Assembly: GCA_041658605.1 (NCBI GenBank)
Contig: JBAZZU010000003.1
Coordinates: 32,739 to 96,738, forward strand
Source: JBAZWE01 sp041658605
GTDB taxonomy: Bacteria > Actinomycetota > Thermoleophilia > BMS3ABIN01
Reading direction: 5' to 3'
DNA: 64,000 nucleotides
Made by a program: the position numbers and the translations under genes. Below the pieces are notes generated by a model. It was not told the origin of the DNA. It was given only the letters and a program-made list of their open reading frames with translations, and did not search any database. Shown here one piece after another: positions 6,800 through 16,341 of the stretch (its first letter is position 1; each line of letters begins with the position of its first letter).

Positions 6800-9133
6800 A
6801 TGCACCTCTATCGCCCCGTTCGATCCGCTGACGGTTCTCTTTCGCTACGTGCCTCGGAACTGGTCTTCCGTCGCCCCGATGTGGCCCCCCGCGAGCTGCG
6901 CAAGGCCCTTCGTCTTCCGATCGGCATCGGCTGGCGTGACATCGACCAGGACGTGGACGGTGGCAAGGAGAAGAGGATCGTGGAGTGGGGAACGGTCTCC
7001 CGCTACTGGCCCTCACTCGAAGCCGCCATGGCCGCAGAACGGCGCTACCTGATCCTCGGGTCGCAGGATGACGGCTACGGGATTCCCCAGGTCGAGCGGC
7101 CCGGGTCGGTCCAGGCCTGGGAAGCACGGGAGCGCGCCCGTTCGGCTCATGAGATGGTGATCTACTACTCGCCCGACGGGTGGACGGCTCTTGCTGGTGA
7201 CGAGCACGGTGGGCAGGTCAAGGTGCTCGACGACTGCCGCGCGTACCGCTGGCCCTCGCTCATGGACGCGCTCTCTGCTGAGACGGCGTGGAGAGAGAAG
7301 GCGGACGCCGCGACCCTCAAACAGGTCCAGGCCGAAGCGCGCGGTGGAGAACCGAAGCCTTCGTTCTACGGTTACGGCGCGTTCATGGACGCGGCGCGGA
7401 AGTGTGCGGAGTTCATGGCGCTTGCGGATCCGGGTGTCGGGGCGCCTCTCGTTCGGTTCACGGTGGACCTTCGCAAGGCCGCTCAAATGGGGTTGTTCGG
7501 AGGGGAGACACGGATCCCGGAGCGGTCGCATCAAATGGGCCTCTTCGGTGGGACCGCGCACGTCAAGGCGCATACCCGGGTGGTCCATGGGCATGTGATC
7601 GAGGTGAAGGCCCATGATCGGGAGGTCGAGCATGGGGCGAACCATCCTCCCGAGGTGATGGGGCACTCGGCGCCGGGACATCGGGTGGATGTGGATGCGA
7701 AGGTGGCATGGCCAGAAGTCAAAGAAGGCAACCTGTACCGCATCCATTTCGACACCCGCGACGAAGGCCAGCCGCACGGCGACTATATCGCCAAACGAGC
7801 CTCGACGAATCATCACCAGTTCGAGAACCTTCTCAACGGCGCCCCCATGATGTTGAACCGGGATGCGGAAGGGCAGGGGAAGCACAGTCTGAGCGGCAAG
7901 GAAGGTGTCAGGATCCGAAGCGTTACAGGGTTTGAGGATGCTCTGGATGAGGCGAAAGCCAAGCATGAGATCATCCGAAAGGACGCGGAACGGGCGGCTT
8001 TGGCACCGAAGGTTGAGGAGAAGCCCTCCATTTCCGTCGATCCGGCCCAAATCGTCAAACCAGCGGACATTCAACCACCGGGCCCCATTCGTGACTACAC
8101 CGACATGAAGCCATCGGTCGGTATGAAGGTTCACGGGCACTACATGCGGTCACCCTTCACCGGCACGGTCCATAACATCGAATCCGACTCAAGCGGATAC
8201 CCTGGCACCCAGAACGATCGCAGGTTGTGGGTGAAACTTGATAGCCCCCTGGTGGTCCCGGAAGGTGATTCGTCATACCCCGCCGGTCACGTTCGGCGCG
8301 AGGCAGGGGAAAGCATCATTTTCCACGGGGAAAAACAGGCGTCAGGACATACACGGGTTCATCATGACACCCATCAAACCCTGGATTCGGTAGATAATCC
8401 GCTTCCTGGGTTGGTGCCCTTCGTAACAGACTACGATTCACGAAAGAAAACCCATACCCTGTCCGTGAACGGGAAGATGTCGAGCCATCCGACGCATGAA
8501 GCCGCGTTTGCTGCGGGGATGGAGGAGGTCAAGCCCACAACGCAACTTATCACCGAAGATGAGCTGAGAGAGCAGACCATCAAGCCCCCACCCAAGCCCA
8601 CCCTATCCGTCAAACCTGCGGAAATCGTTCAGGTTATACCGGGTATGGAGCACGAACATCCGGACTTTCCAGGCCACCGGTTGACCCGTGTGCAAACCCG
8701 GGAGAGGGACATCAGTTCCCGTGGTCGGGGACATGATTTATACACAATGATTGCCGGCCCAGAAGATGACACAATGCACTGGAGCGACAAGCATGTTGGC
8801 CATGAAGTAATTTCGGACGATTATCCAAGGTCAAGGTCCATACGATCAAGCGATAGACATGGTGAAACCTATGCGCATATGCCGCTCAAGCCCGGTAGTG
8901 TGATTATGCGTCTCAAAAAGAATACCGACGGGACAACCCAGAAGTCTGCGTTAGTTGTTCCGGAAAGTGGAGGAGACACATACCCAAGACACAAAGATCA
9001 ACCACTGGACGCCGATAGTTTGCCGTCTGCAACGGTAACCTCACGCAAAGCGGCTACTGGATGGGAAACTGTAGTAGATATCCCCGAAGGGATATCGGGT
9101 GTCAAGGCTGGTAAGCGAATTTACCGAGGATAG
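6800..9133 (+). CDS. 777-aa protein with duplicated GLFGG and HvKaH modules
   Basis: A long soluble protein of unknown function with a plausible GAGG site before ATG 6800. The first 200 residues contain two similar units (IVEWGTVSRYWPSLEAAMAAE and YRWPSLMDALSAE, both ending in a W-PSL-AA-AE pattern). Residues about 224-276 hold KAAQMGLFGG, a second HQMGLFGG, then a module from HVKAHTRVV to VKAHDREV. This is the clearest example of the tag shared with the neighbouring giant proteins. Two later segments begin with related leaders, SISVDPAQIVKP (about 412) and TLSVKPAEIVQV (about 605), and carry His-rich beta domains. No enzyme motif is seen. Possibly a virion-packaged protein. Confidence 0.65.
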   Translation: MHLYRPVRSADGSLSLRASELVFRRPDVAPRELRKALRLPIGIGWRDIDQDVDGGKEKRIVEWGTVSRYWPSLEAAMAAERRYLILGSQDDGYGIPQVERPGSVQAWEARERARSAHEMVIYYSPDGWTALAGDEHGGQVKVLDDCRAYRWPSLMDALSAETAWREKADAATLKQVQAEARGGEPKPSFYGYGAFMDAARKCAEFMALADPGVGAPLVRFTVDLRKAAQMGLFGGETRIPERSHQMGLFGGTAHVKAHTRVVHGHVIEVKAHDREVEHGANHPPEVMGHSAPGHRVDVDAKVAWPEVKEGNLYRIHFDTRDEGQPHGDYIAKRASTNHHQFENLLNGAPMMLNRDAEGQGKHSLSGKEGVRIRSVTGFEDALDEAKAKHEIIRKDAERAALAPKVEEKPSISVDPAQIVKPADIQPPGPIRDYTDMKPSVGMKVHGHYMRSPFTGTVHNIESDSSGYPGTQNDRRLWVKLDSPLVVPEGDSSYPAGHVRREAGESIIFHGEKQASGHTRVHHDTHQTLDSVDNPLPGLVPFVTDYDSRKKTHTLSVNGKMSSHPTHEAAFAAGMEEVKPTTQLITEDELREQTIKPPPKPTLSVKPAEIVQVIPGMEHEHPDFPGHRLTRVQTRERDISSRGRGHDLYTMIAGPEDDTMHWSDKHVGHEVISDDYPRSRSIRSSDRHGETYAHMPLKPGSVIMRLKKNTDGTTQKSALVVPESGGDTYPRHKDQPLDADSLPSATVTSRKAATGWETVVDIPEGISGVKAGKRIYRG

Positions 9134-9136
9134 CCC

Positions 9137-12100
9137 ATGTTCACCCCCTGCAAGTGCTCCAAAGGCTGCAAGGCCCACGCCATCATCACAGCGCTCGACA
9201 TGGACGGGACCACCTACCCTGTGCGAGTCCCCTATGAGCACCGCTACTCCTCGATCGGCTGGGGCGACCGTCCGCGCGTGCGGTTCGGTGATTCCGTAGC
9301 CGTCGAAGTGGCGCGCGGAGAGAAGGGCGTCCAGGCTCTTGACGAACTCGGCAACCTTCACCGGTTGAACCATGGCGCGTTCTCCACCTGGATTCCGGAA
9401 AGGAAGGGCAAGGCTCTCAAAAAGGCGGAAGTCAAAGCCGGTCAACGATGGATCACGGTCCACCCCGGCGGCGAAGGCTCAACGGGCGTCCCCATCCTGA
9501 TTCAGGAGGAGAAGGACGGAACCCACCGAGTCGTGGCAGGCGCGGGCGGGAAACTGACGCACCTCCGGCTTGAGAACGTCAAGAGCGCGGACGAATACGC
9601 CAAGTCCAAAGCCGACAAGAAGGCCGCAAAGAAAGAGAAGGACAAGACCGCTCCGAAGGAAGTCAAGGAGACCAAGAAGGAAGCCCACGAGAAGAAGCGC
9701 GAGGCCGAGCGCCAGTTCGTCAAAAAGGTGAGCACGAAACTCGGGGGAGTCTCCGAGGATCGCAAGCGTGACGAATCCGAATCTCCCGCCGTCGCACGTC
9801 GGCTTGACGCGCAGCATCATCGAAAGCAGGTCAACGAGGCCAAGAAGCGCGCCCACGGAGCCATGCAGGCGGTCGTTGCAGAGCGGACCGGGCAGGAGAG
9901 GGCAAAGGCGCTCACCTCCGAGGATACTCCCGAGGTCTCCGCTCACGTTCAGGAAACGATTCGCGCAGAACTCGACGACGAGGAAGCCGCTCAGAAGGCG
10001 CGCAAGGAAGCCCGCGCGCCAAAGATGATGGCCTCCCGGGCCGTGGACCCCGGAGCGCAAGAGAAAGCCGTCGTCCATGCCGTTGAAGCGGTCAAGCAGG
10101 CCCCTGAGCAGCTCGACAAGACACTTGAAGCGCTCGGCGGGCGTACTGACTCGGGCGAGGTTCTCCGGCTCTCTGTCGTGCCTGCCGTGGAGGCGAAACG
10201 CCGGTCCCTGCAAGCGCTCCAGGACGCCCAGATCATCCATGAAGCCCTATCGAACGGGCCCCCGAAAGACGAGAAGCAGCAGGCGATCGTGGAGCAGGCC
10301 CTGGGCGGCGCGAAACTCGGAACCGAGGAGGCCAAGGAAGCACTCCAGACCGCCATGGTCTCGAAGGTCAACGAAGCCGAGCGGCACGAAGTCCAGTCCA
10401 GGAAGCTCGACCAGATCGCACGGGACAAGGGCGAAGACGTGGCCGACCGTGCTCTCCGGGCGACCGACGCGGCAAGGGCCATCGCTCGCGAAACACAGGA
10501 AGCGCGGCGCCTGGGACTCGACAATCCCGAGAAGACGCCCCTTACTGTGCCTGAAACCGATGAACTCATGGACGTGGTGAAGGACCTCCAGGACCTGAAA
10601 GCGAAGACCCGAGCCCTGAAGAACGTCGTCAAGGACGCGGAAAAGGGCAACTTCGATCGGTCGCGCCGTGCGTTCAAGATGGACGTTCAAGCGGCCCCCA
10701 AAGACGTGGAGATGTCGATCGAGGAAGAGGTTCAGCGCTCACTCACGGAGCAGCTCCTCGGCGCGGTCAAGACCGATCGCCCGGAGTACATCCAGGGCGT
10801 CACCGCTGGGCACTATGACGCCCTCGCGGATGTCGGCTTGCAGATTGGCGGCCAGCGCTACCTGGACCGCCCCACGGTGGACGCTCTCGGCGCGAAGAAT
10901 GCCGCGATCCTACTCCGGTATGGGCTTGACCAGGACGGGCACGATATGGACGCCGTTCGCCAGGCCGTGGAAGAGTCGCACGTTGACGCGGTGAAAACCG
11001 AAGCCGCCAAAGCCATCGAGAAAGCGCGATCCTACGTCCCTGGGTTGGTCCACGAAGTCGATACAACCGAAGACGCCGAAGCAGCAATGGCGCACTTGGA
11101 CGCCCACGAATCCGAGATCGTCTCAGCGCAGAAGGCCCTTTCCTCGGCGATCGGGAGGCTCGAAGGTACGGCTACCCTTGGCCAGGCGCTGCGCGACAAG
11201 ATGCCCGATAGCCTTTCCGTTCGGGGCACCTCTCTTGAATCGTCTCAGCAGTGGGTTCATTCGCTCGGGCTTCACCCTGCCGATTACGAGGTGAACGCTG
11301 CACGGAACGAGATTACGATCCCCCGCCGATCGTGGGACAAACTGCTATCCCGAGACTCGCGCGAGGACATCGACAACCGGCGCGTGGTCAACGAGATCAA
11401 GGCAGGTCAGCACGACATCAAGGGTTGGCTTCCTCCCGGCATTGCCTATCGAGAGGCCTCCACGTTCACCGCGCCCGTTCCCAGCGCTCCTCGCATGTGG
11501 GAACCGCTTTCGTTCGATGGCGACCTCGACGAGGCCATCAAGACACACGTCGGCGCCCGGTTGGCATCCGGTGAGCATATCGGGGAGATTGCGTCTGACA
11601 TCTCCTCGGAAGGTGTTGCTTCGCAGGCCCCGAGCGCGAAGGAATACCGCGCGGCACTCGAGCGGCACTTCCCTCTCTACAAGGAAGGTGGAAAGGAACG
11701 GCTCACCGAAGCCCTGGCGGCTCTTGGACCTCGGCCGGAGAACGAGAACGAGGCGATCGAGTGGGACCGAAAAGCCATTAAGGCGGAGCAAGCGGAAAAG
11801 GTAGGCCTGACGCACTTCGCCGACAAGTGGGAGTCCTGGGCCCAGGACTACATGGAAAAGAAGCACGGTGGCGAGGGAGCCTATCACTCGCAGAACCTGC
11901 ATCCCGAGGACGTGGCGACCCGTGAGGCCATTTTCCGGACGCTGGCGGATCACCCGGAGGGCAAGATCGCCTTCAAGCCGTCGGGTCAACTGACACCGCA
12001 GGAAGAGGGGGTGATTCGGGACCGGTACTATCAGAGGATGGGGATCGACCCGAAGGTGAAGGTTGACGAGGCAAGGTTCCAAAGGGAGATGGCCCAGGCC

Positions 12101-14839
12101 AGTATGCCGGAAGGGCAGTGGGAGACCATGGTCAAGGAACACGAAGGAGAAGGCATAACTCCAGGGCAGGCCAAGGCCCGAGCCATGTCTCACCTTGGAG
12201 AGAAGGTCAAGAATGAGGCGTATTACCAAGAACTGACGAAACCATGGGACAAGACGGCTGGAACTGCATCTATAGACGAACCAAAGGATGTAAAACAACG
12301 TCGCCAATACCTGACGCGCGAACTCGCCGCACTCGGGAAAGAGCCCGACCGCCAAGACAAAGAGGCCAACCAGAAATGGCAAGAAGCGCGTAATGCTGTT
12401 TTTGAAAAGGCCGACACCGATTCTGGCAAGGAAGAACTTGATGAGACCAGTCCCGAATACCGGGCTTGGCAAAAACGACGTGATGCTGTTCTTGCCCGTC
12501 ATCCGCGAGCGGGTATGCAAAGCGCAATCGATAGTCTCGACAAAGCCGATCCGGAGTACGCAAGCAAAGTCGAAGCCATCAAACAGGACGCAGCGACCGC
12601 CCCCACCGCCTGGGGCAACTACGTTGAAGCGCACGGTTCGCGGCAACTGGCGATCGAGGCCCTGCAAGATGAGATGAGGGGCGAATTCGTCAAGACGTAC
12701 CAGGAGCACCACGGAAAGGTCACCGGGAACCCGCTACGGGTGGGCGTTCAGGACGTAACCAACAAGGCGCGCCATATCCGGGCAACAGGATCCCCCGAGG
12801 AAATCGCGCAAGCCAGGGCAGAGGAAAGGTCCAGGCTATCCAGTCTCCAGAAGAGGCAGGGCGGCGGATTTACCGAGATGGGCGGTGCAGGGTCGGCGAA
12901 AGCCCTGTTCACAAAAGCACTTGAACAAGACGAAATCGACAAGTCAAGTCAACTCGCTATGTTCGGATCGGCTACCTCCTCGGTGGCGGACCTCCCCGAA
13001 AAGAAGATCGAGCCGAAGACCGGCCAGCGGTGGAGTCTCGGAACCCGCGCGGAATCGCAACTTGAGAGCGTCATCAATGGCGGCCTGGGCCAGCAGTTTC
13101 AACCAGGAAGCCCGATCCGGCTTTTCGGTGGGCTCAACATGGATGGCGATCGAATCCACCAGCAGCGGGTTCTTCGCCAACTCGATCGGGTCAAAAGGAT
13201 GGCGGCGCTTCTCGGCACGGGCGCGGGGAAGTCGCTCACCTCGATCGCAGGGTTCACCCAGGCGCACGCGAAGGGTGAGGCATCCCACGGGCTCTATCTG
13301 GTCCCTGCCGCAGTCCAAGACCAGTTCGGCGGCGAGATGTTGCGCTACACGCAGCCCGGGAAATACAACTGGGCAACGGGTGGCGGAAAGAGCCACGCGG
13401 AACGGGTACGGATGCTCAAGGATCCGTCTATTCATATGCGGGTTATGACACACCAGTCCTTCCGGGATACTGCCCTAAAACTCATGGCAGACCACCATGG
13501 TCGGACTACCGAGAAGATGACAGAGGACTTCGGAAAGGCAGACCCAAAGACCCGCGCCCGGTGGATGCGTGAGGCCTTCGATGCCCACGGGATCCCCCGC
13601 CACTTCGTCTATTATGACGAGGCGCACACCGCGACCTCCGAGAACGAGAAGAGCGCCTCTCTGACTCATGACGTTGCGACGGCGGTAACGCATCCGTCGA
13701 ACGCTACCCATCTGCTTCTCGGGACCGCCACCCCCACGAAGAACAACACCGGAGAGATGCACTCATGGGCCTCGCTACTCGATCCGGACAAGTACGCCGA
13801 TCGGTGGAAGTTCATGCAGAACTTTGGGAGGGAAACCGCCTGGAACCCGAACGCGATCCGTCAAGAACTTGGGCACCGGGTTTACACCGCCAGAATCGAC
13901 CCCGAAGGAGTATCCCGAACAGACACCGACAACCCGACCGTGGAGGAAAAGGAAGTCCAGACTGGTGAGAATATGTGGGGTCCAACCTACGAAAAGCAGA
14001 AGGTGAAGTCTGCCGGCAAGCCGATCGAACTTCACCCTACCCAGAAGGCCCGGGTAGATGAGATCACGGCGGCTTATGAGCAGGCATCCACCTCGTTCAA
14101 GAAGGGCCATGTGGACGTGGAGAGCATCCGGAAAATCAACCCGGCACCGTTCGAGGGTAAGACCGATGAGCAGGCCCAAAGCATCGCGCGGAACATGATG
14201 AAGGGCCTTGGCTTCACCCGTGACGCGGCGCTGGAGCGGGCGATCAACCGCTCGCCTGTGGGCCAGAACGCGAAACTGGACGCCCTGGCCTCTGTCGTCC
14301 AGCATGACCTCGCGCAGAACTGGACCGATCGGAAAGGCAACGCGCGCAAGGGGAAGGCCTCGATCATCTTTTCGGACTCGGCGCAGGATGGAAAACTCAT
14401 CAACCAGCACCTTCGCTCTCTTGGCGTCCGCTCGGCTTTCTATCACGGTGGGCTTCCGAACGAGCAGAAAGAAGCCATCCGCACCGGGTTCCAACCCGAG
14501 CAAGGCGAGCCGAAGCACGACGTTATCGTCGCCACGTCGGCGGCCGAGGCGGGTCTGAACCTCCAACGGGCAAGCGTGCTGCACAATTACGACGTGCCCC
14601 AGACTGAGAAGAGCCACGCGCAGAGAGCCGGGCGAGCGTACCGGCAGGGGCAACTTGGCGACGTGGAGATTCACAACTGGCACACGAACACGGCGTTCGA
14701 GCGTCGGGCGCTTCAACTGCTCAAGGAGAAGCGGTATCTCGCTTCCGTGTTTCAGACTCCGATCGGCCATATGGACGACACAGGAACGGGCCTGCGTTAT
14801 ACTCGGATCATCTCACGCAAACATGAGGCTGCGGCATGA
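9137..14839 (+). CDS. giant 1900-aa polyvalent protein with C-terminal SF2/SNF2-like helicase
   Basis: Residues about 95-150 form a small domain (GQRWITVHPGGEGS then VVAGAGGKL) of a type I associate with phage polyvalent proteins. About 150-1250 is Lys/Glu/Ala-rich and largely coiled coil. A motif SSQLAMFG (about 1270) resembles the GLFGG tag of the preceding proteins. The last 600 residues are a complete helicase: GTGAGKS (about 1358), YYDEAHT (about 1491), LLLGTATPTK (about 1525), VATSAAEAGLNLQ (about 1800) and QRAGRAYRQGQ (about 1830). It is probably ATP-driven and nucleic-acid-translocating. Size and context recall antirestriction proteins of the DarB kind that are packaged and injected; that role is inference. 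Highest confidence is for the helicase. Confidence 0.85.
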   Translation: MFTPCKCSKGCKAHAIITALDMDGTTYPVRVPYEHRYSSIGWGDRPRVRFGDSVAVEVARGEKGVQALDELGNLHRLNHGAFSTWIPERKGKALKKAEVKAGQRWITVHPGGEGSTGVPILIQEEKDGTHRVVAGAGGKLTHLRLENVKSADEYAKSKADKKAAKKEKDKTAPKEVKETKKEAHEKKREAERQFVKKVSTKLGGVSEDRKRDESESPAVARRLDAQHHRKQVNEAKKRAHGAMQAVVAERTGQERAKALTSEDTPEVSAHVQETIRAELDDEEAAQKARKEARAPKMMASRAVDPGAQEKAVVHAVEAVKQAPEQLDKTLEALGGRTDSGEVLRLSVVPAVEAKRRSLQALQDAQIIHEALSNGPPKDEKQQAIVEQALGGAKLGTEEAKEALQTAMVSKVNEAERHEVQSRKLDQIARDKGEDVADRALRATDAARAIARETQEARRLGLDNPEKTPLTVPETDELMDVVKDLQDLKAKTRALKNVVKDAEKGNFDRSRRAFKMDVQAAPKDVEMSIEEEVQRSLTEQLLGAVKTDRPEYIQGVTAGHYDALADVGLQIGGQRYLDRPTVDALGAKNAAILLRYGLDQDGHDMDAVRQAVEESHVDAVKTEAAKAIEKARSYVPGLVHEVDTTEDAEAAMAHLDAHESEIVSAQKALSSAIGRLEGTATLGQALRDKMPDSLSVRGTSLESSQQWVHSLGLHPADYEVNAARNEITIPRRSWDKLLSRDSREDIDNRRVVNEIKAGQHDIKGWLPPGIAYREASTFTAPVPSAPRMWEPLSFDGDLDEAIKTHVGARLASGEHIGEIASDISSEGVASQAPSAKEYRAALERHFPLYKEGGKERLTEALAALGPRPENENEAIEWDRKAIKAEQAEKVGLTHFADKWESWAQDYMEKKHGGEGAYHSQNLHPEDVATREAIFRTLADHPEGKIAFKPSGQLTPQEEGVIRDRYYQRMGIDPKVKVDEARFQREMAQASMPEGQWETMVKEHEGEGITPGQAKARAMSHLGEKVKNEAYYQELTKPWDKTAGTASIDEPKDVKQRRQYLTRELAALGKEPDRQDKEANQKWQEARNAVFEKADTDSGKEELDETSPEYRAWQKRRDAVLARHPRAGMQSAIDSLDKADPEYASKVEAIKQDAATAPTAWGNYVEAHGSRQLAIEALQDEMRGEFVKTYQEHHGKVTGNPLRVGVQDVTNKARHIRATGSPEEIAQARAEERSRLSSLQKRQGGGFTEMGGAGSAKALFTKALEQDEIDKSSQLAMFGSATSSVADLPEKKIEPKTGQRWSLGTRAESQLESVINGGLGQQFQPGSPIRLFGGLNMDGDRIHQQRVLRQLDRVKRMAALLGTGAGKSLTSIAGFTQAHAKGEASHGLYLVPAAVQDQFGGEMLRYTQPGKYNWATGGGKSHAERVRMLKDPSIHMRVMTHQSFRDTALKLMADHHGRTTEKMTEDFGKADPKTRARWMREAFDAHGIPRHFVYYDEAHTATSENEKSASLTHDVATAVTHPSNATHLLLGTATPTKNNTGEMHSWASLLDPDKYADRWKFMQNFGRETAWNPNAIRQELGHRVYTARIDPEGVSRTDTDNPTVEEKEVQTGENMWGPTYEKQKVKSAGKPIELHPTQKARVDEITAAYEQASTSFKKGHVDVESIRKINPAPFEGKTDEQAQSIARNMMKGLGFTRDAALERAINRSPVGQNAKLDALASVVQHDLAQNWTDRKGNARKGKASIIFSDSAQDGKLINQHLRSLGVRSAFYHGGLPNEQKEAIRTGFQPEQGEPKHDVIVATSAAEAGLNLQRASVLHNYDVPQTEKSHAQRAGRAYRQGQLGDVEIHNWHTNTAFERRALQLLKEKRYLASVFQTPIGHMDDTGTGLRYTRIISRKHEAAA

Positions 14840-15000
14840 AGATGAGAAAGAAAAAAGTAGACTTCTCAGCGGTAATCCGGCCAGTCAAAGAAGAAACTTC
14901 CTCGCACTTCGGATCGCGTGTCGTCGATATACGGTGTGTAGATTTCTCGGTTGACTCGATCCGTGCGTTTATCAAGCGGATGGAGCAGGAACCACTATGA
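14836..15000 (+). CDS. hypothetical 54-aa protein
   Basis: Starts by ATGA overlap with the giant helicase gene and ends by ATGA overlap with the next, so it is a coupled gene. The peptide is basic at the N-terminus (MKMRKKKVDFSAVIRPVKEE) and ends in an amphipathic helix (SIRAFIKRMEQEPL). No family recognised. Confidence 0.6.
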   Translation: MKMRKKKVDFSAVIRPVKEETSSHFGSRVVDIRCVDFSVDSIRAFIKRMEQEPL

Positions 15001-15239
15001 ACGACCGACAAGAGATGATCAAACTCCTCGCGTCTCTGGAGGCCAACAAGCAGGCAATCCAGGGCGCAAGAAAGGACCTGGCCCGGGAATGCTCCGAGCG
15101 TCAGGATGCCGTGTCTCCTGCCCTGGAAACGATCGGCGAGCACCCCGACATGGAAGACGCGGGGATCCTCGGGCACCGCTACCACAAGACGATTCTGGCC
15201 GATCACCATGCGCTTGGCGAACTGGCGCGCCGTGGCTGA
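14997..15239 (+). CDS. hypothetical 80-aa helical protein
   Basis: An 80-residue, mostly helical protein. The first 35 residues (LLASLEANKQAIQGARKDLA) look like a short coiled coil and the rest is acidic with several histidines (GHRYHKTILADHHAL). Coupled by four-base overlap on the left and eight-base overlap on the right. Unknown function. Confidence 0.6.
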   Translation: MNDRQEMIKLLASLEANKQAIQGARKDLARECSERQDAVSPALETIGEHPDMEDAGILGHRYHKTILADHHALGELARRG

Positions 15240-15468
15240 CCTGTCGGCGTTCAAGATCCGATGTCCTGCCTGCGGTTACGATATGTGGGCCGTGCGCGCG
15301 GGTCAGTGGACGCTCAAAACCGCTATTATCCGGGTGGACGACGGGGTCTTCATTGCACGATGCCCAGAAGGGCGGTGCAAAGGTGAAGCCGTGGTCCCGA
15401 TGGTTCTCCTGCACTCCGACGCTACCCGCCGAATTGTGAGAATTCGAAAAAACAGCGCTGAGGTATAG
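15232..15468 (+). CDS. zinc-ribbon protein
   Basis: A 78-residue protein with CPACGYDMW near the N-terminus and CPEGRC about 30 residues later, a four-cysteine zinc ribbon. GTG 15232 is chosen because it overlaps the preceding stop and the conserved part begins at once; the frame is open further left over the previous gene. Last gene before a strong terminator, so it closes the polyvalent-protein operon. Confidence 0.65.
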   Translation: MADLSAFKIRCPACGYDMWAVRAGQWTLKTAIIRVDDGVFIARCPEGRCKGEAVVPMVLLHSDATRRIVRIRKNSAEV

Positions 15469-15506
15469 CCGGGCAGTCTGGTCCGAACCTCTCACGGCCC
15501 ACCCAC

Positions 15507-15545
15507 GGCCCTACCCGGATCCCCTCCCGGGTAGGGCCTTCTTTT
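15507..15545 (+). terminator. intrinsic terminator
   Basis: A perfect 12-bp stem: left arm GGCCCTACCCGG (15507-15518), right arm CCGGGTAGGGCC (15527-15538), 8-base loop, then TTCTTTTG. It separates the upstream operon from the capsid operon; the protease start lies 11 bases past it. Confidence 0.9.
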
Positions 15546-15555
15546 GTTGGTACTC

Positions 15556-16341
15556 ATGTCGATCCCCTTCGAACTCTCCGGATCCCTCCTCGCTCGCCCG
15601 CTCCGAAAAGCGGTGAGCGCGCGGACTCGTCCGCTTGAAGGGTTCCTGACTACCTACGGCGTACTCAGCGAAAACGGCGGGATCATCCCGACCGCTGACC
15701 GAGACGGGCAGGTCATGGAAGCCGCCTCTGCTCTGGGGCTCATCGACTTTCAGGAGTACCTCCGAACCGGGCTCTGGAACGATACCCACGATGACACCGT
15801 GATTGTAGGGCGCTCCGATGGCCTGGAGTTTCACAACGGCTCGACGAAGTTGTCACAGGCTCACCGGAAGGTCGGCTACTTCACGGCCGGGCACTTGTTC
15901 GACCCTGCGAACCCGGCTTCTTTCGGGGACTACAAGCCCTCGCCAAAGGAACTGGAACGCTCGGACTACTTCTGGGACCTCGCCAGCAGTACCCTGGGCG
16001 AAACCGATCGCGGGTTGGCTTTTTCGGCTCATGGCCGGATGTGGACCGACCCGACAAATACCAGGATTTTGACGGCGAAGATTGATCAGGTGGCGGTCTG
16101 CGAAACCCCGGTCAATCCCTACTGTCCTGCCGAGATCCCCGAAGTGTCGGCTGAACTTGCGAAGGCGGTCAAGAAGCCGACTGCTTCCTCTTTGCTTGCT
16201 TCCCTCAAACCGGAGACGCGGGAAAAGCTGGTCGCCATCATCAAGAAGCGTTTCCCCCATCTGTCAGACGCGGAGATCGATACCGTTCTTCTGAAACTGG
16301 CAGAAAACCACCACTATGGAGTAAAATCCGATGCCCAATGA
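15556..16341 (+). CDS. capsid maturation protease (prohead protease-like)
   Basis: A 261-residue protein placed directly before scaffold and major capsid genes. The segment NDTHDDTVIVGRSDGLEF, KVGYFTAGHLFD, a long FSAHGRM strand and VAVCETPVNPYC follow the layout of prohead proteases, in which a His early in the fold and a final 'V.P.NP' strand are usual. The nucleophile cannot be assigned with certainty. The C-terminal 60 residues are Lys-rich helix and may act as a delivery or scaffold tail. It cleaves scaffold and capsid precursor in family members. The 3' end overlaps the scaffold gene by 11 bases. The ATG at 15556 is preferred to GTG/TTG codons inside the terminator. Confidence 0.7.
   Translation: MSIPFELSGSLLARPLRKAVSARTRPLEGFLTTYGVLSENGGIIPTADRDGQVMEAASALGLIDFQEYLRTGLWNDTHDDTVIVGRSDGLEFHNGSTKLSQAHRKVGYFTAGHLFDPANPASFGDYKPSPKELERSDYFWDLASSTLGETDRGLAFSAHGRMWTDPTNTRILTAKIDQVAVCETPVNPYCPAEIPEVSAELAKAVKKPTASSLLASLKPETREKLVAIIKKRFPHLSDAEIDTVLLKLAENHHYGVKSDAQ

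Noticed and set aside
11345..12712. 455-residue minus-strand open frame opposite the giant helicase gene
   Set aside because: Shadow of the coiled-coil coding strand; composition is Leu/Arg/Val-rich and without domains.
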